11,334 bases of DNA from JARRNO01 sp037384885 (GCA_037384885.1 JARRNO010000116.1:1-11334); one strand, 5' to 3'. Counted from the stretch's first letter, positions 1 through 7,703 are shown. The notes: a model not told the origin generated them from the sequence alone. Numbers and translations are program-made.

Positions 1-27
1 GGGCAAAATAGGAGCGAGGAGTTTGCC

Positions 28-1113
28 GTGCCGCAGACCGCTGAAACCGCGCCGGTCCGGACGTCGTGGAAGACGTGCTACCGGCTGCTGCCGAACGTCT
101 CAAGAACCTTCGCCCTCTCCATCATGGGCCTGCGCCCTCCGCTGAAGGGCCTGGTCTGCGTCGGATACCTGCTCTGCCGGATACTGGACACCGTGGAAGA
201 CGCGCCCGACCTCTCTCTCGACGAAAGGGCCCGGTTGATCGATCCCTTCCTGAGAGCCCTGCACAACCGTTCCGCTCTGCCCGCATCCTGGCAGGCGCAT
301 GTGGAATCGCTCCTTGCAGAAAGGGCGTCCGCCCACGATTTTGAACTGATGGAGAATACGAACCACGTCCTGGCGTGCCTCTATGATTCAGACGACGCCT
401 CGACGGCCGTGATCGTCAAGTGGGTGGACGAAATGGGGCGCGGCATGCTCGAGTTCAGCGACAAAATGGGGCGGGAAGGCTCCCTCAAGACCCTGCCGGA
501 CGGACCGTCTCTGGACCGGTATTGCTACTACATCGCCGGCACGGTCGGCTACATGCTGACCGACCTTTTCCACTTGAATTCGCCCCACATCGACGAGACG
601 CTCTACAAACGCCTTGAGGCCGATGCCGAGGCTTTCGGCCTGGGGCTCCAGAAGGTCAACATCCTCAAGGACATTCGCGACGATGCCTCACGAGGCTGGT
701 GTTTTATTCCCCGGAGTCTCCTCTCCAAGAAAGGGCTCACCCCCGCTACTCTCGCCGATCCCGTCAACGCGGACCGGGGAAGGGAAGCGCTGAAGCCGCT
801 GCTTTCGGAGACGGTGGAACATCTTCAAAGGGGATGGCGCTACCTGTGCACCATGCCGGTGGAAGAGAAGGAAGTCCGGATGTTTCTGGCCTCCAGCCTT
901 TTCTTCGCCGCCAGGACCCTCGCCCTGTCGGCAAGCGCGCCCGGGCTCCTGCTTGGAACCGACGGCAAACTCAAGATCACCCGGAAGGAAGTGGCGGGGC
1001 TGCTGCTCCAGCTTCGCCGGAAGATTAGCAAGCCCGCCCGGCTCGAACAATACTGGAGCCAGTGCTCCGAACCCCTGGAGACTTTTGCTTCGCCGGCGGC
1101 GGCGCAGCTCTGA
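28..1113 (+). CDS. Squalene synthase-like (squalene/phytoene synthase family)
   Basis: This 361-residue protein probably joins two farnesyl diphosphates into squalene, the entry to hopanoid or sterol synthesis. Both Asp-rich metal and diphosphate-binding motifs are visible: DTVED at residues 54-58 and DIRDD at 215-219. They sit in the family contexts VSRTFALSI (24-32), YCYYIAGTVG (165-174) and LGLQKVNILKDIRDD (205-219). The LQKVNILKD wording and the region FFAARTLAL...LKITRKEV resemble the eukaryotic FDFT1-type enzyme more than bacterial HpnC/HpnD. The C-terminal membrane anchor of the eukaryotic enzyme is not seen, so the protein is probably cytosolic or peripheral. The start is GTG at 28, six bases after GAGGAG (16-21); the first in-frame ATG is at codon 33, inside a conserved block. 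No hpn or carotenoid gene lies beside it here. A phytoene synthase-like activity cannot be excluded from sequence alone. Confidence 0.87.
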   Translation: MPQTAETAPVRTSWKTCYRLLPNVSRTFALSIMGLRPPLKGLVCVGYLLCRILDTVEDAPDLSLDERARLIDPFLRALHNRSALPASWQAHVESLLAERASAHDFELMENTNHVLACLYDSDDASTAVIVKWVDEMGRGMLEFSDKMGREGSLKTLPDGPSLDRYCYYIAGTVGYMLTDLFHLNSPHIDETLYKRLEADAEAFGLGLQKVNILKDIRDDASRGWCFIPRSLLSKKGLTPATLADPVNADRGREALKPLLSETVEHLQRGWRYLCTMPVEEKEVRMFLASSLFFAARTLALSASAPGLLLGTDGKLKITRKEVAGLLLQLRRKISKPARLEQYWSQCSEPLETFASPAAAQL

Positions 1114-1132
1114 AACCGCTTCCCGGCGCCCT

Positions 1133-2578
1133 TCAGTCCGGTATGATTCCGGGCACCGCTTCCTCACCGCGGGAGCTTTCCCTGCGACTGTTGCGGTAAC
1201 CGTAAAACCCGTAGATCAGCAGGCCGATGATCAGCCAGACCACGAACCGGATCCAGGTGTCCTCTGCGAGGCTGAACATAAGAAGCCCGCAAAGCAGGAT
1301 TCCGGCCGCGGGAATCACCGGGAAAAGCGGCGCCTTGAAGGGCCGGGGCCTTTCGGGCTCCGTGTAGCGCAGCACCAGGACTCCAGCACAAACAATCATG
1401 AAGGCGAAGAGCGTGCCGATGGACACCAGCTCCGCCACAATGTGGATCGGCGTAAAGGCGGAAGTCACGCCCACAATCAGCCCCGACAGCATGGTCGCAA
1501 TGTAAGGCGTCTTGAAGCGTCTGTGCACCTTGGAGAGAAAGGGCGGCAGCAGCCGGTCCCGGGACATGCTGAAGAGGATGCGGGGCTGGCCCATCAGGAG
1601 CACCAGCAGGACGCTGGTGATCCCCGCAATGGCCCCCACGCTCACCATGGCCGAGGCAAAAGGCTTATGCAGCACGTTCAGCACCAGGGCCACCGGGTCC
1701 GCCACGCCCAGCCTCTTGTAAGGCACCACGCCCGTCATGATGGCGGCCACGCCAATGTAGAGAACCGTGGCGATCACGAGCGACCCCAGGATGCCGATGG
1801 GCATATCCCGCTGGGGGTTGACAGCTTCTTCGGCCGTCGTGGAGACGGCGTCGAAGCCGATGTAGGCCAGGAAGACGATGCCGGCCGCCCTCAGGATTCC
1901 GCTGAACCCGAAAGGAGCGAACGGCGTCCAGTTGGAAGGATTGATGTACCATACCGCGATCCCCATGAACAAGAGAATCACGAGCACTTTGACAATCACG
2001 ATGGTCAGGTTCACCCGCGCGCTTTCCTTGATGCCCCTGACGAGCAGCCAGGTGATCACCGCCACGATCACCACTGCCGGAAGATTCAGCGCTCCCGGAA
2101 CTTTACTCCAGGGCGAACCGGCAATCATCGTGACGACTTTGTAATGGAATGGCGCCAAGAGATGATCGGCGAGATTGACGAAATAGCTCGACCAGCCGAT
2201 GGCCACGAGGCTCGCCCCGAGCATGTATTCCAGCACCAGGTCCCAGCCGATGATCCAGGCGAAGATTTCTCCCAGCGTCGCGTAGCCGTATGTATAGGCG
2301 CTGCCGGCCACAGGAAGCATGGCCGCCAGTTCCGCATAGCAGAGGGCGGCGCAGGCGCAGGCGAGCGCCGCGATGGCGAAGGAGAGGATGATTCCCGGGC
2401 CGGCGTGGTCGGCCGCCTCGACGCCGGGAAGAACGAAAATCCCCACGCCGATGATGCAGCCGATGCCGATGGCCACGAGATCCCAGGCTCTGAGCGTCTT
2501 TTTCAGCCGGCGGCCTTCTTCTTGTGTTTCCCCGATCAGTTCCTTGACGGACTTGGTGCGGAACAGGGATGAATTCAT
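1133..2578 (-). CDS. APC-family amino acid permease (cationic amino acid transporter-like)
   Basis: This 481-residue protein is very hydrophobic throughout, with about a dozen membrane segments, and belongs to the APC superfamily (YfnA/YhdG/CAT-like group). The diagnostic first-helix motif, AIGIGCIIGVGIFVLPG, lies at about residues 36-52. The later stretch FLAYIGFDAVSTTAEE, followed by NPQRDMPIGI, is typical of this family. It should be an inner-membrane, proton-coupled or exchange-type importer of amino acids; the substrate cannot be read from sequence. The ATG at 2578 is preceded by GGAGG with nine bases of spacing. The gene converges on the squalene synthase gene with only 19 bases between the two stops. 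It lies 147 bases downstream of the DUF4139 gene on the same strand but seems to have its own promoter (2645-2673). Confidence 0.9.
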   Translation of the reverse strand: MNSSLFRTKSVKELIGETQEEGRRLKKTLRAWDLVAIGIGCIIGVGIFVLPGVEAADHAGPGIILSFAIAALACACAALCYAELAAMLPVAGSAYTYGYATLGEIFAWIIGWDLVLEYMLGASLVAIGWSSYFVNLADHLLAPFHYKVVTMIAGSPWSKVPGALNLPAVVIVAVITWLLVRGIKESARVNLTIVIVKVLVILLFMGIAVWYINPSNWTPFAPFGFSGILRAAGIVFLAYIGFDAVSTTAEEAVNPQRDMPIGILGSLVIATVLYIGVAAIMTGVVPYKRLGVADPVALVLNVLHKPFASAMVSVGAIAGITSVLLVLLMGQPRILFSMSRDRLLPPFLSKVHRRFKTPYIATMLSGLIVGVTSAFTPIHIVAELVSIGTLFAFMIVCAGVLVLRYTEPERPRPFKAPLFPVIPAAGILLCGLLMFSLAEDTWIRFVVWLIIGLLIYGFYGYRNSRRESSRGEEAVPGIIPD

Positions 2579-2595
2579 AGGCGGGTCCCTCCATG
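2576..2595 (-). promoter_or_regulatory. Ribosome binding site and start of the permease
   Basis: On the minus strand GGAGGGA stands nine bases (counted from GGAGG) before the ATG at 2578. This supports that start. Confidence 0.6.
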
Positions 2596-2644
2596 ACGAC
2601 CGGTAACTTCAGCAGAACCGTGGAAAGGGGCTCAAGGAAACTTC

Positions 2645-2673
2645 AATATACAGGGATACACCGCCGCGTGCAA
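2645..2673 (-). promoter_or_regulatory. Candidate sigma-70 promoter for the permease
   Basis: On the minus strand TTGCAC (2668-2673) and TATATT (2645-2650) are separated by exactly 17 bases. The -10 matches the consensus at five of six positions; the -35 matches at only its first three. It lies in the 147-base gap ahead of the permease, which suggests the permease can be transcribed independently of the DUF4139 gene. Confidence 0.45.
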
Positions 2674-2725
2674 CGAATCCACCCGGCCATCCTGGAAACG
2701 GGCCTTGGTACCAACGCCGGCGGAT

Positions 2726-4147
2726 CTACCAGGAATACTGGACCGTGTAGGTTACCTTCTTTTCTCCGTTGGCCGGGACCTTCACCGGAAAGACGATGGT
2801 CTGGGCGTCAACCTTCTGGTAGGGATCGCTCTTGGCGATGATCTTCCAATTGCTCCAGCGATAGAGCACCTCGGCGACCCGGACTTCCACGGCTTCGTCT
2901 TTGTGGTTGCGCAGCGTGATTTCAAAGGAGTCGTCGTAGACGTGGCCGTACGAGACCACATGGAAGCTCGTTTCCTTTCTCTGTCCCACGATGTCGAAGG
3001 CCTCGCCCAGCTTGATGCGCACCATTTCGTCCTTCGGGGTATGGTCGATGCTGTCTTCGCCGATAAACTGGGCCGTTCCGTCTGTGTCGTTCTTGAAGAC
3101 CCGCACCGTTCCGGCGGGCAGCGGGATGCCCAGGTGGGAGGCCTTGTTGTTTTTAAACTCGAGCCGCACGTCCACTTTTGTGTTGGAAGGCACGCCCAGG
3201 TCCCGGCTGGAGCGGGAGCCGTAGTAGTAGCTGCTTCGCCCCAGCATGTTGGCGCCGTCGTAGATGTAGACCTTTTTCACGGGCACGTCCGGCGCCGAGA
3301 CCAGCTCGATCTGCTTGGTTTCGTTGTTCTGGAGGGTGGTGGGGCGCTGCAGCGTGTAGAGGTGATACTCGAAGAGGGCGTGCTCCTTGAACTGCGGCGC
3401 CGACTCGGCCATGGCTTTCGTCATGAGCCGCATGGGAGGCCGCCGCTCCGCCGCCCGGTGGACGTCGCCGGCCAGCAGCTTGAGTCTGGCGTCTTGGAAG
3501 GTCACGCCGCACTGGTTGTCCACCGTCACCCAGCCGGTCAGGTTGACCTTGCGGTCGCCAGGCGCAAGGCTCAACACATAGTTGGCCTTCCAGTTCATGC
3601 CGCCCGTCAGGTAGGACAGGGCCGCCTTTTCGGTGCCCCGCTCCCTTCCCCGGAGCATCCAGAGAAGCGTGGGCTTCATGATCAGGCCCGGAGGCAGTTT
3701 GGGCAGGAGAAAGCGGGACGGCGTGCCGATGTAGATGCCTTCCTTCGTGCGGATGACGGGCCGCCCGCCGCTGACCGCGAGCAGCGTGCCTTCGAAGCGT
3801 TTCTCTCCCGTGTTGTCTTTCTCGAAAAAGGTGATGGGAAGCCCGATGCTCTTCTGCAGCACTTTCTCGCTGTTGATCAGGTCGTAGGCGTAGTTCTGTT
3901 CTAGGATGGTCAGCGGCGGCCCCGAAAGCGCTTCGAGCGATACGGACGTGGGATCGATCTTGGCGGCGACGTCTACAAAGCGGTAACTGAAATCACCCTT
4001 CTCCACCGGAATGGATCGAACCTGCCGGACCAGCGCCAGGTTCTGGTTGTACACCGTGATCATGGTTCCCGAATCCTGGGCGGGCAGGGCATGCGATATA
4101 CCCGCTCCCGCGGCCAAAACCAAAAGAATCGTTAGGCACCGTCTCAT
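2726..4147 (-). CDS. Exported DUF4139 domain protein
   Basis: This 473-residue predicted exported protein has unknown function. It starts with a signal peptide (MRR, then a hydrophobic run, with possible cleavage after SHALPA near residue 24). The rest looks beta-rich, with no catalytic motif I recognise. DUF4139 hallmarks are SYLTGGMNWKANY (about 178-190), DARLKLLAGDV (about 219-229), FEYHLYTLQRPTTLQNNE (about 259-276), IPLPAGTVRVF and FIGEDSIDHTPKDE (about 341-375). Family members elsewhere are uncharacterised secreted or surface proteins. I chose the ATG at 4147 because AAGGAGG sits six bases upstream and the signal peptide starts there. An in-frame ATG at 4186 would add 13 polar residues, lacks such a site and lies upstream of the candidate -10. 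The gene is read divergently from citrate synthase, and I see no terminator after its stop. Confidence 0.85.
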   Translation of the reverse strand: MRRCLTILLVLAAGAGISHALPAQDSGTMITVYNQNLALVRQVRSIPVEKGDFSYRFVDVAAKIDPTSVSLEALSGPPLTILEQNYAYDLINSEKVLQKSIGLPITFFEKDNTGEKRFEGTLLAVSGGRPVIRTKEGIYIGTPSRFLLPKLPPGLIMKPTLLWMLRGRERGTEKAALSYLTGGMNWKANYVLSLAPGDRKVNLTGWVTVDNQCGVTFQDARLKLLAGDVHRAAERRPPMRLMTKAMAESAPQFKEHALFEYHLYTLQRPTTLQNNETKQIELVSAPDVPVKKVYIYDGANMLGRSSYYYGSRSSRDLGVPSNTKVDVRLEFKNNKASHLGIPLPAGTVRVFKNDTDGTAQFIGEDSIDHTPKDEMVRIKLGEAFDIVGQRKETSFHVVSYGHVYDDSFEITLRNHKDEAVEVRVAEVLYRWSNWKIIAKSDPYQKVDAQTIVFPVKVPANGEKKVTYTVQYSW

Positions 4148-4168
4148 CGCCTGCCTCCTTGAACTCCC

Positions 4169-4197
4169 CATATAGGGGGAAATCACTCACCCGTGAA
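4169..4197 (-). promoter_or_regulatory. Candidate sigma-70 promoter for the DUF4139 gene
   Basis: On the minus strand TTCACG (4192-4197) and TATATG (4169-4174) are 17 bases apart, each matching four of six consensus positions. Transcription would start roughly 15 bases before the AAGGAGG site, giving a short leader and supporting the ATG at 4147 as the start. Confidence 0.4.
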
Positions 4198-4256
4198 GAC
4201 TTCGACAGGATACCACAAGTCTCCGGCCGGCTTTAAATCCCCGGGGGTGTTTGTTC

Positions 4257-4272
4257 CCGGCCGGACGGCCGG
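4257..4272. repeat. GC-rich perfect inverted repeat
   Basis: CCGGCCG (4257-4263) and CGGCCGG (4266-4272) pair perfectly around a two-base centre. No T-run follows on either strand, so it is not a convincing terminator. It could be a protein-binding palindrome or simply a product of high GC content. Confidence 0.5.
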
Positions 4273-4326
4273 CGCCGCCCGGCGCTGAAGAAGCCGGGGC
4301 ATTTACCCCGCAAGGGCCTTTCACTC

Positions 4327-4355
4327 TTGACTTGACGGCGCCCAGCAATTACTTT
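4327..4355 (+). promoter_or_regulatory. gltA: Candidate promoter for citrate synthase
   Basis: TTGACT (4327-4332) is followed after 17 bases by TACTTT (4350-4355). The -35 is good and the -10 is weak. An overlapping TTGACG (4332-4337) offers another register. A start here would give a leader of nearly 190 bases that contains the 4496-4522 stem-loop. Confidence 0.3.
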
Positions 4356-4495
4356 TTTACTTGGGGAATTCGGGTGTTTCAGGCATCCAACGCAGCATTT
4401 CCACCAGTTGGGAGGCGGGGGAATCACGGCATCGTTGGACTTGTGTTCTTCTCGTACAAACCCTTCGTGCGCCGTCAACCTCAAGACAAGACCCA

Positions 4496-4522
4496 GGGTC
4501 CCGGGCAATCCCGGAAGGACCC
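4496..4522 (+). promoter_or_regulatory. Stem-loop in the citrate synthase leader
   Basis: GGGTCC (4496-4501) pairs with GGACCC (4517-4522) and the inner CGGG (4502-4505) with CCCG (4510-4513). The loop is CAAT and there is a three-base bulge (GAA) on the 3' side. It ends 25 bases before the ATG at 4548 and just upstream of the ribosome binding site. There is no T-run, so if it matters it would be an mRNA-stability or translation element. Confidence 0.35.
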
Positions 4523-4547
4523 AACTATTTGAATCAGGAGGAACCCC

Positions 4548-4679
4548 ATGAGTCGGTTGAAAGAAGTACTAGCCAAACAGGTCCCCACCATGCGGGACGA
4601 CATCAAGTCATTTGCCGCCGGACAAAGGGCTGATCATCCGGGGCATCCCGATCAAGGACCTGACCGACAAGCTTCCTGA
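4548..4679 (+). pseudogene. gltA: Detached N-terminus of citrate synthase (frame-disrupted)
   Basis: AGGAGG (4536-4541) leads six bases later to ATG at 4548, a textbook start. The first residues, MSRLKEVLAKQVPTMRDDIK, match the N-terminus of Geobacter-type citrate synthase. After about codon 21-22 the frame stops looking like the enzyme and ends at TGA (4677-4679) after 43 codons. The enzyme resumes in the +1 frame at about 4615 with PPDKGLIIRG. Against the usual ~440-residue enzyme as I remember it, about 34 residues are missing at the junction, including the conserved YGGMRG segment. The arithmetic gives about 101 bases, which is not a multiple of three and so explains the frame change. This is either a real inactivating deletion or an assembly error. 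Confidence 0.7.
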
Positions 4680-5727
4680 AGAGGTCTACTGGCTGCTCCT
4701 GACCGGGAAACTTCCCGGAAAGGACGACCTGGCGGACATGCAGGCCGATCTCAAGGCCCGCGCCAAGAAGCTGCCTTCCTACGTGTTCGACGTGCTGAAC
4801 GCCATGCCCGAAGATTCCCACCCCATGGCCATGCTGAACAGCGGGATCCTCTGCCTCGAACGGGAGTCCGAATTCCGCAAACGTTATTCCGAAGGGATGA
4901 CCAAAGCGGATTATTGGGAGCCTACGCTCGACGACAGTCTCAATATTATCGCCTGGATGCCCGAGATCGCCGCCTACGTGTATCGTAAACGGTTCAACAA
5001 GGGCGGCCGGATCGCCGCCGACCCCAACCTGGATCTCGGCGGTAATTACGCGCACATGCTCGGTATCGAAGACCCCACCGGCGAGTTCAAGAACCTGATG
5101 AGGCTCTACCTGGTGCTTCACAGCGACCACGAGGGCGGCAACGTTTCGGCCCACACCTGCCACTGCGTGGGCTCGGCCCTGTCCGACGCCTTCTACGCCG
5201 TGTCCGCGGGATTGAACGGTTTGGCCGGCCCGCTGCACGGCCTGGCCAACCAGGAATGCCTGGCCTGGATCCTCGAAACCACCGAGAAATTCGGCGGCGC
5301 GCCCACCGAAGATCAGCTGGCCCAGTACGCCAAGGATACGCTCAACTCGGGCAAGGTCATCCCCGGTTACGGACACGCGGTGCTTCGCATCACCGACCCC
5401 CGCTTCGACGCCTTCCTGGCCTTTGGAAAGCGGGTCTGCCCCGACGATCCCGTCTTCAAGACCGTGTCGCGCGTCTTCGACGTGGTGCCCGGCATTCTCA
5501 AACAGATCCAGAAGATCAAGGACCCCTGGCCGAACGTGGACGCCGGCTCCGGAAGCCTGCTGCACCATTTCGGGCTCCGCGAGTTCAGCTACTACACCGT
5601 TCTCTTCTCCGTCTCCCGCGCCATGGGCATGACCTCGCAGCTCGTCATGTCCCGGGCCTGGGGCGAAGCCATCGAGCGGCCCAAGTCCATGCCGACCTCG
5701 TGGTTCAAGAAACAGGCCGCGCTGTAA
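4612..5727 (+). CDS. gltA: Citrate synthase, eukaryote-like type (5' end disrupted)
   Basis: This is the main body of a citrate synthase, which condenses acetyl-CoA and oxaloacetate to citrate at the head of the TCA cycle. The frame gives 371 residues from a TTG at 4612, against about 440 for the family. The catalytic set is present: His in GPLHGLANQE, His in VIPGYGHAVLR and Asp in PWPNVDAGSG. The substrate-site wording LHSDHEGGNVSAHTCH is also intact. Everything after PPDKGLIIRGIPI looks full length and undecayed, up to the stop at 5725-5727. No ribosome binding site precedes TTG 4612; the genuine start signals lie at 4536-4550 in another frame. The true gene therefore probably began at 4548 and has lost about 100 bases (see 4548-4679). 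If the sequence is real, the cell needs another citrate synthase, such as a Re-type enzyme, or makes only a truncated protein. Confidence 0.88.
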   Translation: MPPDKGLIIRGIPIKDLTDKLPEEVYWLLLTGKLPGKDDLADMQADLKARAKKLPSYVFDVLNAMPEDSHPMAMLNSGILCLERESEFRKRYSEGMTKADYWEPTLDDSLNIIAWMPEIAAYVYRKRFNKGGRIAADPNLDLGGNYAHMLGIEDPTGEFKNLMRLYLVLHSDHEGGNVSAHTCHCVGSALSDAFYAVSAGLNGLAGPLHGLANQECLAWILETTEKFGGAPTEDQLAQYAKDTLNSGKVIPGYGHAVLRITDPRFDAFLAFGKRVCPDDPVFKTVSRVFDVVPGILKQIQKIKDPWPNVDAGSGSLLHHFGLREFSYYTVLFSVSRAMGMTSQLVMSRAWGEAIERPKSMPTSWFKKQAAL

Positions 5728-5745
5728 GACGGCCCATTTGCTCCC

Positions 5746-5780
5746 GGGGGGAAGGAGCATCCTTCCCCCCTTTCTCTTTT
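5746..5780 (+). terminator. Rho-independent terminator after citrate synthase
   Basis: A perfect 11-base-pair stem (5746-5756 with 5760-5770) closes a GCA loop and is followed by TTTCTCTTTT (5771-5780). It lies 18 bases after the citrate synthase stop, so the acyl-CoA dehydrogenase downstream is probably a separate transcript. Confidence 0.85.
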
Positions 5781-5843
5781 CGACCCGTTCCACCGGTCCC
5801 GGCGGGGGCCGGAAGGAACCGCCGCCCATAGATGGGGGATCCC

Positions 5844-7679
5844 ATGTCCTACCTCGCCGACGTTCGTGACGTAAAATTCAATTTCTTCGAATGGCTCGAT
5901 CTCGACCGCCTGTTGAAAGCCGACCGGTTCAGCGCCTTCGGACGCGACGACCTTGAGATGATTCTGGATGAAGCCCACAAGGTTTCCAGCCAGGAGCTGG
6001 CAGCGTGCAATGAGGACGGAGACCGTATCGGCGCGCAGTACGCCGATGGGAAGGTCACCATGCCTCCAGGGTTCAAGGAAGCCTACAACCAGATCCTTGA
6101 AGGGGGCTGGATCGGCGCCACGGCCGGAGATGAATTCGGCGGAATGTGGCTCATGCAGTGCATGGGGACGGCTATCATGGAGTTCATGATGGGCGCGAAC
6201 GTGGCCCTCAGCCTCACGCCCATGCTCGGCCGGGGCGTCTCACATCTCCTGGAGCGTTTCGGCACCCCGGAGATGCAGAAGCTCATGTGCGAAAAGCTGG
6301 CGACCGGGGAATGGGCCGGCACCATGTGCCTGACCGAAGCCGGCGCCGGGTCTGACGTGGGCGCCTCCAAGGCCAAGGCCGTGAAGCGGGATGGGAAATA
6401 TTATCTTTCGGGCGAGAAGGTCTTCATCACCAGCGGCGAGCACGATCTGACACCCAACATCATCCACGCCGTCCTGGCCCGTACGCCCGATTCTCCGCCC
6501 GGCACCAAGGGCCTTTCCCTTTTCATCATCCCCAAATACAAGATCAACCCCGACGGTTCCCTCGGCGAGCAAAACGACATCCGCTGCGAAAAGATCGAAG
6601 AAAAAATGGGGATCCACGGGTCGCCCACCTGCGTCATGCTCTTCGGCCCGGAGGACAAGTGCGAAGCCTGGCTCCTGGGCGAGGAACACCAGGGCATGGC
6701 GATCATGTTCACCATGATGAACCAGGCCCGGTACGAAGTGGGACTTCAGGGGCTGGCCATCGGGTCCGCCGCCCACCAGGCGGCCCTCGCCTATGCGCGC
6801 GAACGCCTGCAGGGACGCCACTACCTGGAAAGAAATCCCGCCGCGGAGCAGGTTGCCATCGTGGAGCACCCCGATGTGCGCCGCATGCTTCTTCACCAGG
6901 AAAGCCTCGTCATGGCCATGCGGGCCCTGCTGTCCTACACGGCGTTCTGCATGGACATGGCGGAGATCAGCGAGGGTGACGAACAGCAGCATTACCAGGC
7001 CCAGGTCGAGCTTCTGACCCCGATCTGCAAAGCCTGGTGTTCGGACCTCGGCTACGAAGTGGCCGATTCCGCCATGCAGTGTTACGGCGGGTACGGCTAC
7101 ACGAGGGAATTTCCAGCCGAGCAGTACGTGAGAGACGTGAAGATCGCCGCCATCTACGAAGGAACCAACGGGATCCAGGCGCTCGATCTGGTGGGGCGGA
7201 AATTCCGCGCCTACAACGGCGAGCCCGTGAAGCGCTTCATCACCGCCGCCGGAAAGACCGCCAAGCAGCTTGCAGAGGACAAGGTGCTCGGCCCGAGCGC
7301 CAAGCTGCTCGACCAGGCAGTCCAGATTCTCGGCGAAACTGCTCTGACCCTCGCCGGACGGCACGACGCCCTCCAGATGGTGGTTCTCAACGCCTACCCG
7401 ATTCTCGAAATGTTCGGCGACACCTTTGGCGGGCACCTGCTTCTCCAACAGGCGTCGAAGGCCGGAGAGAAGCTTCAGGGGATCCTCCAGGAGAAGCGTG
7501 CGGACGCGTCCGACGACAAGGCGCTGGAAGCCTTCCTCAGGGACAACCCAGAGGCTGCTTTCTACCACAACAAGATCCAGGCGGCCGTCTACTACGCCCA
7601 TCACATTCTTCCCAGGGTGGAAGCGCGGGGCGAAGCCATCAAGCAGGGCGATCTCAGCCCGCTGAAGGCGATCTACTGA
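5844..7679 (+). CDS. Acyl-CoA dehydrogenase, long DmdC/FadE5-like type
   Basis: This protein of about 611 residues is an FAD enzyme that oxidises an acyl-CoA to the 2-enoyl-CoA and passes electrons to ETF. Its length and pattern fit the long DmdC/FadE5-like branch with an extra C-terminal domain. Visible motifs are MPPGFKEAY (about 73-81), MCLTEAGAGSDVG (about 161-173, flavin and substrate side), QCYGGYGYTREFP (about 412-424) and IYEGTNGIQALDL (about 437-449), whose Glu is the expected catalytic base. The acyl substrate cannot be deduced; DmdC itself acts on 3-methylmercaptopropionyl-CoA. I prefer ATG 5844 (MSYLADVRDVKF, the usual family beginning), with GGGGGA just upstream. ATG 5832 in frame would add four residues. 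The gene lies 116 bases after citrate synthase, beyond a terminator. Confidence 0.92.
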   Translation: MSYLADVRDVKFNFFEWLDLDRLLKADRFSAFGRDDLEMILDEAHKVSSQELAACNEDGDRIGAQYADGKVTMPPGFKEAYNQILEGGWIGATAGDEFGGMWLMQCMGTAIMEFMMGANVALSLTPMLGRGVSHLLERFGTPEMQKLMCEKLATGEWAGTMCLTEAGAGSDVGASKAKAVKRDGKYYLSGEKVFITSGEHDLTPNIIHAVLARTPDSPPGTKGLSLFIIPKYKINPDGSLGEQNDIRCEKIEEKMGIHGSPTCVMLFGPEDKCEAWLLGEEHQGMAIMFTMMNQARYEVGLQGLAIGSAAHQAALAYARERLQGRHYLERNPAAEQVAIVEHPDVRRMLLHQESLVMAMRALLSYTAFCMDMAEISEGDEQQHYQAQVELLTPICKAWCSDLGYEVADSAMQCYGGYGYTREFPAEQYVRDVKIAAIYEGTNGIQALDLVGRKFRAYNGEPVKRFITAAGKTAKQLAEDKVLGPSAKLLDQAVQILGETALTLAGRHDALQMVVLNAYPILEMFGDTFGGHLLLQQASKAGEKLQGILQEKRADASDDKALEAFLRDNPEAAFYHNKIQAAVYYAHHILPRVEARGEAIKQGDLSPLKAIY

Positions 7680-7703
7680 ACCTGTTCCGAACCATCGGAC
7701 ATG

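Larger units (their letters stand above)
4148..4547. other. Divergent intergenic region without a gene
   Basis: These 400 bases separate the divergent DUF4139 and citrate synthase genes. I see no credible gene. The region holds the DUF4139 promoter (4169-4197), a GC-rich inverted repeat (4257-4272), a candidate promoter on the plus strand (4327-4355), a leader stem-loop (4496-4522) and the citrate synthase ribosome binding site (4536-4541). Short open frames across it have no usable start context and no recognisable similarity. Confidence 0.6.

Noticed and set aside
1114..1132. Terminator between squalene synthase and permease
   Set aside because: The gap is 19 bases with no strong stem and no T-run on either strand.
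953..2572. Long open frame on the plus strand opposite the permease
   Set aside because: The minus-strand permease has clear membrane segments and family motifs. The opposite frame is rich in His, Asp, Arg and Gln with no domain pattern, as expected for the mirror of a GC-rich membrane protein gene.
2705..2714. TTGGTACCAA palindrome after the DUF4139 stop
   Set aside because: It is only ten bases with no T-run; likely chance.
2705..3904. 399-codon plus-strand frame opposite the DUF4139 gene
   Set aside because: It lacks a convincing ribosome binding site and any recognisable motif; the opposite strand encodes a recognisable family with signal peptide.
4603..5829. Long minus-strand frame opposite citrate synthase
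   Set aside because: It is antisense to an enzyme with all catalytic motifs, its composition is Gly/His/Val mirror-like, and it runs through the terminator at 5746-5780.
6240..7604. 454-codon minus-strand frame opposite acyl-CoA dehydrogenase
   Set aside because: The plus-strand enzyme is certain; the antisense frame is a by-product of third-position GC bias.
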